A stretch of DNA of 64,000 nucleotides from Thermohalobaculum sp039033215 (lineage in GTDB: Bacteria > Pseudomonadota > Alphaproteobacteria > Rhodobacterales > Rhodobacteraceae): positions 1 to 64,000 of the forward strand of contig JBCCDA010000004.1 in NCBI GenBank assembly GCA_039033215.1, read 5' to 3'. Positions within the stretch are counted from its first letter, which is position 1; each line of letters starts with the position of its first letter. Under the pieces are notes generated by a model. That model worked only from the letters and a program-made list of their open reading frames with translations, made no database searches and was not told where the DNA came from. Position numbers and translations under genes: made by a program. This document shows positions 1 to 8,130 of the stretch, in pieces.

Positions 1-1553
1 ATGGCCTCGCGACGTTCGGCGGCGCGGGCCGCCCGGTCGGCCGAGGCCTCCCAATCCTCCATCTGAGCTTCGGCGATCTTCTTGGTTTCGTCGAAGTGGA
101 AATCCACGCCCTTCTTGGACTGCGGCCCCCAGTAGTTGTTCTTGCCGAGGTCGTAGAAGGTGCGCGCGAAGCCTGCCTTCAGGAACGCCTTGAGACAACC
201 CAGCAGGTAGCGCCGCCGGAACCCGGTCCCTCGCCAGGGGTAATGGAACAGCGCCTTGCGCATGTAGAAGCGGCGGTAGTTGTGCATCACCCGATCCAGC
301 AGCGTGGCGCGATCCATCGCCTTGGGCGACATGATCGGCGTGACGAAGTTGTACTTCGAGAAATCGAAGACCTCGACCTTGTCCTTGAGCTCCTGGAAGA
401 GCGGGGTGAACGGCCAGGGCGTGTACATCGACCAGTTCGCCAGATCAGGCTGCCAGTCCCAGGCCATCTGGAAGGTCTCCTCCAGCGTCTCCTTGGTCTC
501 GTTGTCGAGACCGACGATGAACTGCGCCTCGGTGAAGATGTCAGCCTGGCGCAGCAGCCGGATGGCTTCCTTGTTCTCGGCGACCTTGGTCTCCTTGTTG
601 AAGAGATCCAGCTTCAGCTGCGCGGCGGCCTCGGTCCCGAGCGAGACGTGCACCAGCCCCGCCTCGCGATAGAAGGGCAGGAGGTCCTTGTCGCGGTAGA
701 TGTCCGTGACGCGGGTGTTGATGCCCCATTTGACCTTCTTCGGCAGGCCGCGGGCGATCAGCTCCTCGCAGAACTGGACGAACTTCTTGCGGTTGATGGT
801 GGGTTCCTCGTCCGCGAGAATGAAGAAGCCGACGTCGTGGTTCTCGACCAGATCCTCGATCTCGTCGACGACCTTCTTGGGGTCCCTGATCCGGTAGTCG
901 CGCCAGAACTTCCATTGGCTGCAGAACGAACACGTGAACGGGCAGCCGCGGGCGAGGTTCGGGATCGCGACGCGCACGCCCAGCGGCACGTAGATGTACT
1001 TGGACCATTCCAGCAGCGACCAGTCGGGGTTGATGGCATCCAGGTCCTTGACGGTCGAGGCGGCCTGGGTCGCCACGAACTCGTCTCCCTCACGAAAGGC
1101 GAGACCATGGATCTTGCGCCGGTCCGCGGGCCAGCGGCCCTCGTCGATGCAGTGGATGAGGCTCTGGAAGATCTCCTCACCCTCGCCGCGCACGATCCCG
1201 TCTATCCAGGGGGCCTCCGAGAGCACCTGCTTGTACATGAACGTCGCGTGGACGCCGCCGATGACGCGGACGGCGTCGGGGACCTCTTCCTGGGCGATTT
1301 TCAGTACCTGCTCGGCCACGTAGATCGATGGCGTGATCGCGGTGGTGCCGACCACGTCGGGTTGCAGTTCGCGCAGGCGCACCCGAAGCTCGTCATCGCC
1401 AAGATGATTGGTCATCGCGTCGATGAAGTGGATGTCGGTGAAGCCCGCGTCCTTGAGGTGCCCCGCCAGGTAGGCGACCCAGGCGGGCGGCCAGTTCCCT
1501 GCAATCTCTGCCCCACCGGAGTGATAGTTCGGATGGATCAAGACGATTCGCAT
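1..1553 (-). CDS. bchE: BchE, anaerobic Mg-protoporphyrin IX monomethyl ester oxidative cyclase (3' end cut by window edge)
   Basis: Oxygen-independent cyclase that forms the isocyclic ring E of bacteriochlorophyll, using cobalamin and radical SAM chemistry. The minus strand reads open from an ATG at 1553 to the window edge, 517 codons; family members run to roughly 550-600 residues, so only the C-terminus is missing. Residues 1 to about 170 look like a B12-binding domain (start MRIVLIHPNY, later GGVHATF). The radical SAM cluster motif is C204-x3-C208-x2-C211, followed by SQWKFWRDYRIRDPKKVVDE, which is characteristic of BchE. A strong ribosome site (GGGAGG) lies 5-6 bases before the start. 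It marks the organism as able to make bacteriochlorophyll. A large open frame on the other strand is only its shadow. Confidence 0.93.
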   Translation of the reverse strand, partial: MRIVLIHPNYHSGGAEIAGNWPPAWVAYLAGHLKDAGFTDIHFIDAMTNHLGDDELRVRLRELQPDVVGTTAITPSIYVAEQVLKIAQEEVPDAVRVIGGVHATFMYKQVLSEAPWIDGIVRGEGEEIFQSLIHCIDEGRWPADRRKIHGLAFREGDEFVATQAASTVKDLDAINPDWSLLEWSKYIYVPLGVRVAIPNLARGCPFTCSFCSQWKFWRDYRIRDPKKVVDEIEDLVENHDVGFFILADEEPTINRKKFVQFCEELIARGLPKKVKWGINTRVTDIYRDKDLLPFYREAGLVHVSLGTEAAAQLKLDLFNKETKVAENKEAIRLLRQADIFTEAQFIVGLDNETKETLEETFQMAWDWQPDLANWSMYTPWPFTPLFQELKDKVEVFDFSKYNFVTPIMSPKAMDRATLLDRVMHNYRRFYMRKALFHYPWRGTGFRRRYLLGCLKAFLKAGFARTFYDLGKNNYWGPQSKKGVDFHFDETKKIAEAQMEDWEASADRAARAAERREA

Positions 1554-1565
1554 GGTGACCTCCCT

Positions 1566-1589
1566 ATGTGTCAGAAAAATCTGACACAT
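1566..1589 (-). promoter_or_regulatory. Perfect 10-bp inverted repeat containing a TGT-N12-ACA (PpsR/CrtJ-type) operator
   Basis: Two perfect 10-base arms (ATGTGTCAGA and its complement) flank AAAA. The core TGT at 1569-1571 and ACA at 1584-1586 are exactly 12 bases apart, the consensus spacing for the redox/light repressor PpsR/CrtJ that controls bch and crt genes in purple bacteria. It ends only 12 bases before the bchE start, so it would cover the transcription start. The family and rule are known; binding here is inferred. Confidence 0.7.
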
Positions 1590-1605
1590 GAGGCGTCACT
1601 ACGAT

Positions 1606-1619
1606 TTGACATACATCAA
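1606..1619 (-). promoter_or_regulatory. FnrL-type binding site upstream of bchE
   Basis: TTGAC-ATAC-ATCAA matches the FNR/FnrL consensus TTGAT-N4-ATCAA with one change. Its centre is about 41 bases upstream of the PpsR-type palindrome, the usual distance of an activating FNR site from a transcription start. Oxygen-dependent activation of bchE by FnrL is known in Rhodobacter; its use here is inferred. Confidence 0.7.
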
Positions 1620-1658
1620 GATGGTTTTGACCCGGCCGGAACTGCCAGGACCAACGCA

Positions 1659-1686
1659 ATGATCCGGCCTGTGGGGGCCGGATCAT
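1659..1686 (-). terminator. Hairpin between the symporter gene and bchE
   Basis: A perfect 11-bp stem (ATGATCCGGCC and complement) with a 6-base loop lies 45 bases after the symporter stop. No clean T run follows on either strand, so it may need Rho or act as a 3' stabiliser. It separates the symporter transcript from bchE. Confidence 0.5.
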
Positions 1687-1730
1687 GTCTTTGATCTAGG
1701 CGGCAGGGCTGCGCCCCGCCGCGTTTACCG

Positions 1731-3287
1731 TCAGTGGAACTTCTTGATCTCGCCTGACTTCAGACGGGCCTGATAGCTCGCCAGTTCGGCCTTCACGACC
1801 GGCATCAGGAAGTAGAGCCCGATGATGTTCACGACTGCCATGGCGAAGATCGCGGCATCCGAGAAGTCGATGACCGGACCGAGGTTCGCCGCGGCCCCGA
1901 TGACGACGAAGACGCAGAAGATGACCTTGAAGACCAGCTCCTTCGCCTTGCCCTCGCCAAAGAGGTACGTCCAGGCTTTCAGCCCGTAGTACGACCACGA
2001 GATCATCGTCGAGAACGCGAACAGGATCACCGCGATCGCGAGGATGTACGGGAACCAGCTGAACGCGCTGCCGAAGGCGGCCGAGGTGAGGCCAACACCG
2101 GAGGTGTCGCCGACGGTCGCAATCGCCGAGCCTGCCTCGTTCAGCACGTAGAGGCCCGTGTCGGGGTCTGCAATCAGCTGCCCGGTGATGATGATCACCA
2201 GTGCCGTCATGGTGCAGATCACGACCGTGTCGATGAACGGCTCGAGCAACGAGACGAAGCCTTCGGTGATCGGCTCCTTCGTGCGCACCGCCGAGTGGGC
2301 GATGGCCGCGGACCCGACGCCGGCTTCGTTCGAGAACGCTGCCCGCTTGAAGCCCTGGATCAGCGCGCCGACCATCCCGCCTGCGACGCCCAGGCCGGTG
2401 AACGCGCCCTCGAAGATCTGACCGAAGGCCCAGCCGATCTTGTCCATGTTCATCAGGATGATGACCAGCGCGGTCAGAACGTAGAGGATCCCCATGAACG
2501 GGACGACCTTTTCGGTGACCTTGGCGATCGACTTCAGACCGCCGACGATCACGGCGAACACGACGCCCGCGAAGATGATGCCGGTGATCCAGCCGGGGAA
2601 GTCGCCCACGATGCCCGAGATCTGCTGGTGCGCCTGGTTGGCCTGGAACATGTTGCCCCCGCCCAGGGCACCCAGAATGCAGAAGATCGAGAAGAGGATC
2701 GCGAGGATGCCACCGCCAGGCACGCCACGTTCCTTGAAGCCCTTGGTGAGGTAGTACATCGGGCCGCCCGAGACGGTGCCGTCCGGGTACTCGTTGCGGT
2801 ACTTCACGCCCAGCGTACATTCGGTGAACTTAGATGCCATGCCCATCAGGCCGGCCAGGATCATCCAGAAAGTGGCGCCCGGCCCGCCGATCCCGACGGC
2901 AACAGCGACACCCGCGATGTTCCCAAGCCCGACGGTTCCCGACAGCGCCGTGGCCAGCGCCTGGAAGTGGCTGACCTCGCCCGCATCGTTGGGATCCGAG
3001 TAGTCGCCCTTCACCAGCGAGATCGAGTGCGGGAAGGCGCGGAACTGGATCAACCCGAAGTAGACCGTGAAGATGGTGGCCGCCACGACCAGCCAACCGA
3101 CGATCCATGGGAAGTCCGTGCCCGGGAACGGGCTGAAGATGAAGCTGACGAACCAGCCGGTCGAATCGGCGAACATCTGGTTGATCTGCTGGTCCATAGT
3201 GACTTCGGCGTCCTGCGCGGACGCCATGCCTGCCCAAAGCAGGGCTAGTCCCGCGGACAGAATCGCCGCAATGGTGTTTGTCTTCAT
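1731..3287 (-). CDS. AGCS-family sodium:alanine/glycine symporter
   Basis: Inner-membrane importer that moves alanine or glycine with sodium ions. The protein (518 residues from the chosen start) begins with a signal-like segment MKTNTIAAILSAGLALLWAG ending near ASAQ, then about ten hydrophobic spans. Family motifs are clear: TALSGTVGLGNIAGVAVAVG, GPGATFWMILAGLMGM and SNEAGVGSAAIAHSA. The ATG at 3287 was chosen over one 27 bases upstream because AAGGA sits at the right distance. It is 23 bases after a universal stress protein gene, probably as one transcript. The glycine riboswitch and amino-acid dehydrogenase start just beyond, on the other strand, hinting at a shared amino-acid theme. Confidence 0.9.
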   Translation of the reverse strand: MKTNTIAAILSAGLALLWAGMASAQDAEVTMDQQINQMFADSTGWFVSFIFSPFPGTDFPWIVGWLVVAATIFTVYFGLIQFRAFPHSISLVKGDYSDPNDAGEVSHFQALATALSGTVGLGNIAGVAVAVGIGGPGATFWMILAGLMGMASKFTECTLGVKYRNEYPDGTVSGGPMYYLTKGFKERGVPGGGILAILFSIFCILGALGGGNMFQANQAHQQISGIVGDFPGWITGIIFAGVVFAVIVGGLKSIAKVTEKVVPFMGILYVLTALVIILMNMDKIGWAFGQIFEGAFTGLGVAGGMVGALIQGFKRAAFSNEAGVGSAAIAHSAVRTKEPITEGFVSLLEPFIDTVVICTMTALVIIITGQLIADPDTGLYVLNEAGSAIATVGDTSGVGLTSAAFGSAFSWFPYILAIAVILFAFSTMISWSYYGLKAWTYLFGEGKAKELVFKVIFCVFVVIGAAANLGPVIDFSDAAIFAMAVVNIIGLYFLMPVVKAELASYQARLKSGEIKKFH

Positions 3288-3310
3288 GGTTCTGGTCCTT
3301 GTCTGCGGTG

Positions 3311-3745
3311 TCACGGGACGATGGTGCAGGCGACAGGCGCGGATTGCGCCAGGCTGCCGGCAACCGAGCCGAAGACCCTCGCCGAAATTGCGCTGCTGCC
3401 ATCGCGGCCGACGAAGATCTGCGTCGCATCGACATCCCGGGCGATCGCGCCCAGCGTGTCTGCGATGTGCCCGTAACGTATGATGCTATCGACCTCGATA
3501 CCTGTGTCGGCAAGCGCTGTAAGGAGCGGTGTGACGACTGCGGCCTCGGCCCGGGCAAGCTCTTCGGAGCGGCGTTTGTGGCGCTCCTCCAACTCTTCCG
3601 GCGTCAGGAACGAGTACGGAGACCATTCCAGAACATGTGCGATGATGATGGATGCCCCTTGTGTCTTGGCACGCTCGACTGCGAAGTCTGCGGCCCGACG
3701 CGAGGCGGGACTGCCATCGTATCCGACGACGAATTTGGAAGTCAT
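3311..3745 (-). CDS. Universal stress protein (UspA family)
   Basis: Small cytoplasmic nucleotide-binding stress protein of 144 residues. It starts MTSKFVVGYDGSPASRRAAD and carries the ATP-binding signature G-2x-G-9x-G-S near the C-terminus (GRDG...FGS), so it probably belongs to the ATP-binding subgroup. The start at 3745 follows GGGGAGAAG; an in-frame ATG 45 bases upstream has no such site. It is the first gene of a pair with the sodium:alanine symporter, where it may tune transport under stress; that role is a guess from position. Confidence 0.88.
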   Translation of the reverse strand: MTSKFVVGYDGSPASRRAADFAVERAKTQGASIIIAHVLEWSPYSFLTPEELEERHKRRSEELARAEAAVVTPLLTALADTGIEVDSIIRYGHIADTLGAIARDVDATQIFVGRDGSSAISARVFGSVAGSLAQSAPVACTIVP

Positions 3746-3950
3746 GCTTCTCCCCCGAGTTGCTGGTCTTCCCCCAATGGTTGAATGCAATCACACAAAA
3801 TTCACATTTGACAGCGGAAATTCGGATTTTACTAAAATTGAATGCTGCATTGCGGCAGGGAGCGTGTCGGGACGACAAAAAGACTGATGCCGACGATGCG
3901 ATCCGACTTGCAGACTCAGATCCAAAGGCGTATCTGGCGTGGACGTAACT

Positions 3951-4135
3951 ACCACCGGGAGAGACCGGCCCTCGAGGTCGGCGCCGAAGGGGAAACCGCC
4001 TCGGAAACTCTCAGGCAAATGGACCGGTGGTGGGGTTGAGACTCCGTAGAGTGGTCGCGGCAGCGGCCCGCCCATGGGGCAAGCCTTTCCCGCCATGGTG
4101 GTGGATCAGGCGAAACTCTCTGGCCAGGGACGGAG
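3951..4135 (+). ncRNA. Tandem glycine riboswitch (two aptamers)
   Basis: Cis-acting RNA that binds glycine. Aptamer 1 is closed by a perfect 8-bp P1 stem (ACCACCGG at 3951-3958 with CCGGTGGT at 4024-4031) and contains the conserved GGGAGAG, CGCCGAAGG and AAACTCTCAGGCA blocks. Aptamer 2 is closed by CTCCGT at 4042-4047 with ACGGAG at 4130-4135 and contains GGGGCAAGCC and GCGAAACTCTCTGGC. The order and about 10-base linker match the usual tandem arrangement. It lies 52 bases before an FAD-dependent amino-acid dehydrogenase gene. Confidence 0.88.
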
Positions 4136-4142
4136 GAGGCAA

Positions 4143-4186
4143 GCGCCGGGCTTTGCCCCGGTGTGCGCAGCCTTCGGAGGGTCTCC
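4143..4186 (+). promoter_or_regulatory. Probable expression platform of the glycine riboswitch
   Basis: A GC hairpin (CCGGG 4146-4150 with CCCGG 4157-4161) follows the second aptamer, and the ribosome site GGAGG at 4176-4180 can pair through GGAG with CTCC at 4183-4186. No T run follows, so control of translation is more likely than termination. This is a fold-by-eye inference. Confidence 0.45.
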
Positions 4187-4187
4187 C

Positions 4188-5435
4188 ATGCGCGACATCG
4201 CTGTCATCGGCGCCGGTATCACCGGTATCACCACTGCCCACGCCCTGATGGATCAGGGATACTCCGTCACCGTGTATGACCGCCACCGGTATGCGGCGAT
4301 GGAGACAAGCTTTGCCAATGGCGGACAGCTCTCGGCCTCGAACGCCGAGGTCTGGACGTCACTGGGGACTGTCCTCAAGGGTCTCAAGTGGATGCTGAAG
4401 TCGGATGCACCGCTTCTGGTGAACCCGATGCCGTCGTGGGCCAAATACACCTGGTTCGCGCAGTTCCTGGCAAACATTCCGAACTACCGTCAGAACACGG
4501 TCGAGACCGTGCGCCTGGCGATGCTGGCCCGCGAGGCGCTGATGGACATGGCCGATCGCGAGGGCGTGCCTTTCGATCTGGAGAAGCGCGGCATCCTGCA
4601 TTTCTACACCGACGCTAAGTCGATGAAATCGGCGGGCGCGGTCACCAAGATGTACGCCGAGGCCGGGCTCTCGCGCCGCTTCGTAGCACCGGACGAGATC
4701 CGCGAGATCGAGCCCACGCTGACGGGTGACTTCCAGGGTGGCTACTACACCGAAAGCGACATGACCGGTGACATACACAAGTTCACCACCGGTCTGGCCG
4801 CGGCGCTGACCGCAAAGGGCGCCCGGATCCGCTATGAAGCGGAGATCGAGGAACTGGTGGCAGGCTCTCCCGTGCGCGTGCGCCTTCGGGGTGGTGAGGA
4901 GCGGCTGCATGATGGTGTCGTGGTCTGCGCCGGTGTCGCCAGCCGCGGGTTCGCGGCACAGTTGGGCGACTACGTGCCGATCTATCCGGTGAAGGGCTAC
5001 TCCGTGACGGTCGCACTGGACGAAGCCAGCCAGGCGCACGCACCATGGGTCAGCCTGCTGGATGACAAGGCGAAAGTGGTCACCTCGCGCCTCGGCGCCG
5101 ACCGGCTGCGGATTGCCGGCACGGCCGAGTTCAACGGCACCAACCGCGACATCAAGGCCGAGCGGATCCGCCCGCTGACCGACTGGGTCCGAACCTACTT
5201 CCCAGGTGTGTCCACCGAGCAGGTCACACCCTGGGCAGGCCTGCGCCCCATGATGCCCTCGATGCTGCCGAAGGTTGGCCGTGGCCGTCGTCCCGGCGTC
5301 TTCTACAACACGGGGCACGGGCACCTCGGCTGGACGCTGGCCGGCGCCACTGCGCGGATGGTTGCGCAGACCGTGGCCGAAACCGAGCGTGAACGCCCAG
5401 TGCCGACCGGAGCGCTCACACCGGCTGCGGCCTAG
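4188..5435 (+). CDS. FAD-dependent D-amino-acid dehydrogenase / glycine oxidase-like (DadA family)
   Basis: Flavoprotein of 415 residues that oxidatively deaminates an amino acid, passing electrons to a carrier or oxygen. The N-terminus holds the dinucleotide fold G8-x-G10-x2-G13 (MRDIAVIGAGITGITTAH), and METSFANGGQLSASNAEVW corresponds to the DadA block ETSFANAG. A C-terminal GHGHLGWTLAGATARM is the usual FAD-closing motif. The ATG at 4188 follows GGAGG by 7 bases; longer readings run into the riboswitch. Control by a glycine riboswitch suggests glycine or a glycine-derived D-amino acid as substrate, but the sequence alone does not separate DadA from glycine oxidase. Confidence 0.85.
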   Translation: MRDIAVIGAGITGITTAHALMDQGYSVTVYDRHRYAAMETSFANGGQLSASNAEVWTSLGTVLKGLKWMLKSDAPLLVNPMPSWAKYTWFAQFLANIPNYRQNTVETVRLAMLAREALMDMADREGVPFDLEKRGILHFYTDAKSMKSAGAVTKMYAEAGLSRRFVAPDEIREIEPTLTGDFQGGYYTESDMTGDIHKFTTGLAAALTAKGARIRYEAEIEELVAGSPVRVRLRGGEERLHDGVVVCAGVASRGFAAQLGDYVPIYPVKGYSVTVALDEASQAHAPWVSLLDDKAKVVTSRLGADRLRIAGTAEFNGTNRDIKAERIRPLTDWVRTYFPGVSTEQVTPWAGLRPMMPSMLPKVGRGRRPGVFYNTGHGHLGWTLAGATARMVAQTVAETERERPVPTGALTPAAA

Positions 5436-5454
5436 GCTCCCGCACACGCCCTCA

Positions 5455-5477
5455 CTTCATCTGGCCCCAAATACCTC
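5455..5477 (+). repeat. Dispersed 23-base repeat, copy 1
   Basis: The sequence from 5455 (starting CTTCATCTGGCC) recurs in the opposite orientation at 32304-32326 with 20 of 23 bases the same. Both copies sit just after a gene end. Its function is unknown; it may be a REP-like intergenic element common in this family of bacteria. Confidence 0.5.
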
Positions 5478-5480
5478 AGG

Positions 5481-5521
5481 GTCGCCAACGATGCTCCGCT
5501 CGCTCGGGCGGCGTTGGCGAC
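5481..5521 (+). terminator. Large hairpin after the D-amino-acid dehydrogenase gene
   Basis: Perfect 10-bp arms GTCGCCAACG (5481-5490) and CGTTGGCGAC (5512-5521) enclose a further CCGC/GCGG pairing. It lies 45 bases after the stop and 126 before the next start. No T run is present, so it may be Rho-assisted. Confidence 0.5.
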
Positions 5522-5647
5522 GAGGGCAGCCCCTTCGTCTGGTCCGGCAACTCTGGAGGTGTGCCTGACCACCTCCATGATATCGCTACGGGGTGGTTTA
5601 CATCCCGCGCCGCAAGGGCATCCTCTCTGCCCAACAGGGAGGATGTC

Positions 5648-7309
5648 ATGACCGTCACGCCAATCGACCTCGACGCGATCGTCATCGGAGCCGGGTTTGC
5701 CGGGCTCTACCAACTCCACCGCCTGCGCGATGATCTCGATCTCGACGTCAAGGTGCTGGAGATGGGCGATGGTGTCGGTGGGACCTGGTACTGGAATCGC
5801 TATCCGGGCGCGCGCTGTGACAGCGAGAGCCACGGCTACGCATACTTCTTCTCGCGCGAGTTGCACGAAGCCTGGCAATGGTCCGAACGCTACCCCGGCC
5901 ATGCGGAGATCCGCGAGTACCTCAACTTCGTCGCCGACCGCCTGGACTTGAAGAAGGACATCCGGTTCGGGCGCAAAGTGACGGGCTGCCGCTGGGACGG
6001 GTCGCGGTGGGTCGTGACCATCGATGGCGGCGAGGTCTACCGTGCGCCCTGGCTGATCACCGCCGTCGGGTGCCTGTCCTCGGCGAACGTCCCCGAAATT
6101 CCCGGCCTCGACAGCTTTCAGGGCCAGTGGGTGCACACCGGCCAATGGCCGCATGAAGGCGTGGATTTCACCGGAAAGAAGGTCGGCCAAATCGGGACCG
6201 GGTCCACTGGCATCCAGGCAGCCCCCGTGATCGCCGAGACGGCGGGTGACCTGACCGTTTTCCAGCGCACGGCCAACTACTCGGTGCCCGCGCGCAATGG
6301 GCCGTGGGACGCCGAGTACGCCCAGTGGGTCCGCGAGCACTACGACGAGATCAAGGCGATGGTGCACTCTACGCCCAACGCGCACCCCTTCCGCATCTCG
6401 CCCAACAAGGCGATGGAGGTCTCGGACCGCGAACGCCGCGAGATGTACGAGCGTGCGTGGGAGAAGGGAGGGCTGCGGTTTCGCGCTGTCTTCCACGATC
6501 TGCTGCTGTCGAAGACATCGAACAACACGGCCGCCGAGTTCATCAAGTCCAAGATCCGCCAGATCGTGAAGAACCCCGAGACGGCGCGGATGCTGAGCGA
6601 CATCGACCACCCGTACGCCGCAAAGCGCCCGCCGATCGACACGAACTACTTCGAGACGTTCAATCGGGACAACGTCGCCCTGGTCGATGTCCGTGCGGAC
6701 CCGATCGCCGAGATCACACCCACCGGGATGCGGTTGGAAAGCGGCGCCGAGCATGAGCTTGACGTCATCGTCTTCGCGACCGGGTTCGATGCGATGACCG
6801 GGCCGCTCCTGCGGCTAGGGATCGAAGGACCCGAGGCCACGCTGTCCGATTACTGGCGCCAGGGGCCGATCAGCTATCTGGGCCTCGCTATGCCGGGGTT
6901 CCCGAACCTCTTCACGGTGACGGGGCCGGGCTCGCCGTCTGTGCTCGCCAACATGCCCGTGCCGATTGAACAGCATGTCGACTGGATCACGGATGCCATT
7001 GCTCACGCCCGGGCCAAGAGGATCGCGACCATCGAGGCGGAGGAGGACGCGGCCCAGGGCTGGGTCGATCATGTGCGCGAGGCCGCCTTTGCCACCTTGC
7101 TGCCCGAGGCGGGCCACAGCTGGTACTGGGGCGCCAACGTGCCGGGCAAGCCGCGGGTCTTCATGCCCTACGCGGGCGGCATGGTGCGCTACCGCGAGGT
7201 CTGCGACCGGGCGGCCCACGAGGGTTACGCCGGGTTTCGGCTGGGGCAGGCAGGTCCTGCGGGCGTGCTCGACTATGCAGCCACCGCGATCGACGGCCCC
7301 GGCGTCTGA
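5648..7309 (+). CDS. Flavin-containing Baeyer-Villiger monooxygenase (cyclohexanone monooxygenase-like)
   Basis: NADPH- and FAD-dependent enzyme of 553 residues that inserts an oxygen atom beside a ketone, giving an ester or lactone. It has an FAD-binding G14-x-G16-x2-G19, the type I Baeyer-Villiger fingerprint F157-x-G-x3-H163-x3-W167-P, and an NADP-binding G183-x-G185-x2-G188. The motif GGTWYWNRYPGARCDSESHG is typical of cyclohexanone and phenylacetone monooxygenases. The ATG at 5648 follows AGGGAGGA. The next gene, 20 bases on, encodes an enol-lactonase-like hydrolase, which would suit opening of the lactone product. The true substrate is not visible. Confidence 0.9.
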   Translation: MTVTPIDLDAIVIGAGFAGLYQLHRLRDDLDLDVKVLEMGDGVGGTWYWNRYPGARCDSESHGYAYFFSRELHEAWQWSERYPGHAEIREYLNFVADRLDLKKDIRFGRKVTGCRWDGSRWVVTIDGGEVYRAPWLITAVGCLSSANVPEIPGLDSFQGQWVHTGQWPHEGVDFTGKKVGQIGTGSTGIQAAPVIAETAGDLTVFQRTANYSVPARNGPWDAEYAQWVREHYDEIKAMVHSTPNAHPFRISPNKAMEVSDRERREMYERAWEKGGLRFRAVFHDLLLSKTSNNTAAEFIKSKIRQIVKNPETARMLSDIDHPYAAKRPPIDTNYFETFNRDNVALVDVRADPIAEITPTGMRLESGAEHELDVIVFATGFDAMTGPLLRLGIEGPEATLSDYWRQGPISYLGLAMPGFPNLFTVTGPGSPSVLANMPVPIEQHVDWITDAIAHARAKRIATIEAEEDAAQGWVDHVREAAFATLLPEAGHSWYWGANVPGKPRVFMPYAGGMVRYREVCDRAAHEGYAGFRLGQAGPAGVLDYAATAIDGPGV

Positions 7310-7329
7310 CCGGGCAGAAAGGACAGATC

Positions 7330-8124
7330 ATGCTGACGGCTGCCAGGATCAACGGGATCGCGCTGCATTACCGCGATGAGGGGCCGAAGGATGGCCCGGT
7401 TCTCGTGTTTTCGAACTCTCTGGGGACGGATTTCCGGATCTGGGACGCGGTGGTGGCGGACCTGCCCTCGCGGTTGCGGATCATCCGCTATGACAAGCGG
7501 GGTCATGGCTTGTCCGACCTGCCGGATCAATTATGGGGCATGGGAGAGCATGTGGCCGATCTGGCCGGGTTGCTGGACCATCTGGGCGTGAAGGGCGCGG
7601 TTGTCTGCGGTCTCTCGGTCGGGGGCATGATCGCACAGGGACTCGCGGCGGAACGGTCCGATCTGGTGCGCGCGGTGATCCTTTGCGATACGGGCGCGAA
7701 GATCGGAAACCCCGAGATGTGGGACGACCGGATCGAGATCGCGACCGAGCAGGGGCTGGAGGCGATGGCCGACGCCGTGATGGAGCGCTGGTTCACCAAG
7801 CCGTTCCGTACGCAGGATCCAGGATTTCCGATCTGGCGCAACATGCTGGTGCGCACGACGGTCGGAGGCTACGCGGGCACTTGCCGGGCGATCCGGGACA
7901 CGGACCTTCAGGAGTCCACGTCACGGTTGCGGTTGCCCTGCCTTGGGATCTGCGGTGATCAGGACGGATCGACCCCGCCAGATCTGGTGCGCGAGACCAC
8001 CGCGCTGATCCCCGGATCACGGTTCGAGGTTGTCCGCGACGCAGGCCATATACCCTGCGTCGAGCAGCCCGACGCGACCACGGCCTTGATCACGGCGTTC
8101 CTCGACGAGATAACTCACGTTTGA
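7330..8124 (+). CDS. pcaD: Alpha/beta hydrolase, 3-oxoadipate enol-lactonase (PcaD) type
   Basis: 264-residue alpha/beta hydrolase. The nucleophile elbow is G-L-S96-V-G, and the C-terminal histidine lies in DAGHIPCVEQP. Upstream blocks VLVFSNSLGTD, RIIRYDKRGHGLSD and CDTGAKIG follow the PcaD pattern closely. PcaD opens 3-oxoadipate enol-lactone in protocatechuate breakdown. No other pca genes are in view; instead it is translated 20 bases after a Baeyer-Villiger monooxygenase, so it may hydrolyse that enzyme's lactone. The family call is firmer than the exact substrate. Confidence 0.8.
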   Translation: MLTAARINGIALHYRDEGPKDGPVLVFSNSLGTDFRIWDAVVADLPSRLRIIRYDKRGHGLSDLPDQLWGMGEHVADLAGLLDHLGVKGAVVCGLSVGGMIAQGLAAERSDLVRAVILCDTGAKIGNPEMWDDRIEIATEQGLEAMADAVMERWFTKPFRTQDPGFPIWRNMLVRTTVGGYAGTCRAIRDTDLQESTSRLRLPCLGICGDQDGSTPPDLVRETTALIPGSRFEVVRDAGHIPCVEQPDATTALITAFLDEITHV

Positions 8125-8130
8125 GGAGCG

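Noticed and set aside
96..1694. A 532-codon open frame on the plus strand
   Set aside because: It is antisense to bchE, whose radical SAM and B12 motifs on the minus strand are unmistakable. High GC makes long shadow frames common here.
2295..3248. A 317-codon plus-strand frame
   Set aside because: Low-complexity Asp/Arg-rich translation, antisense to the sodium:alanine symporter.
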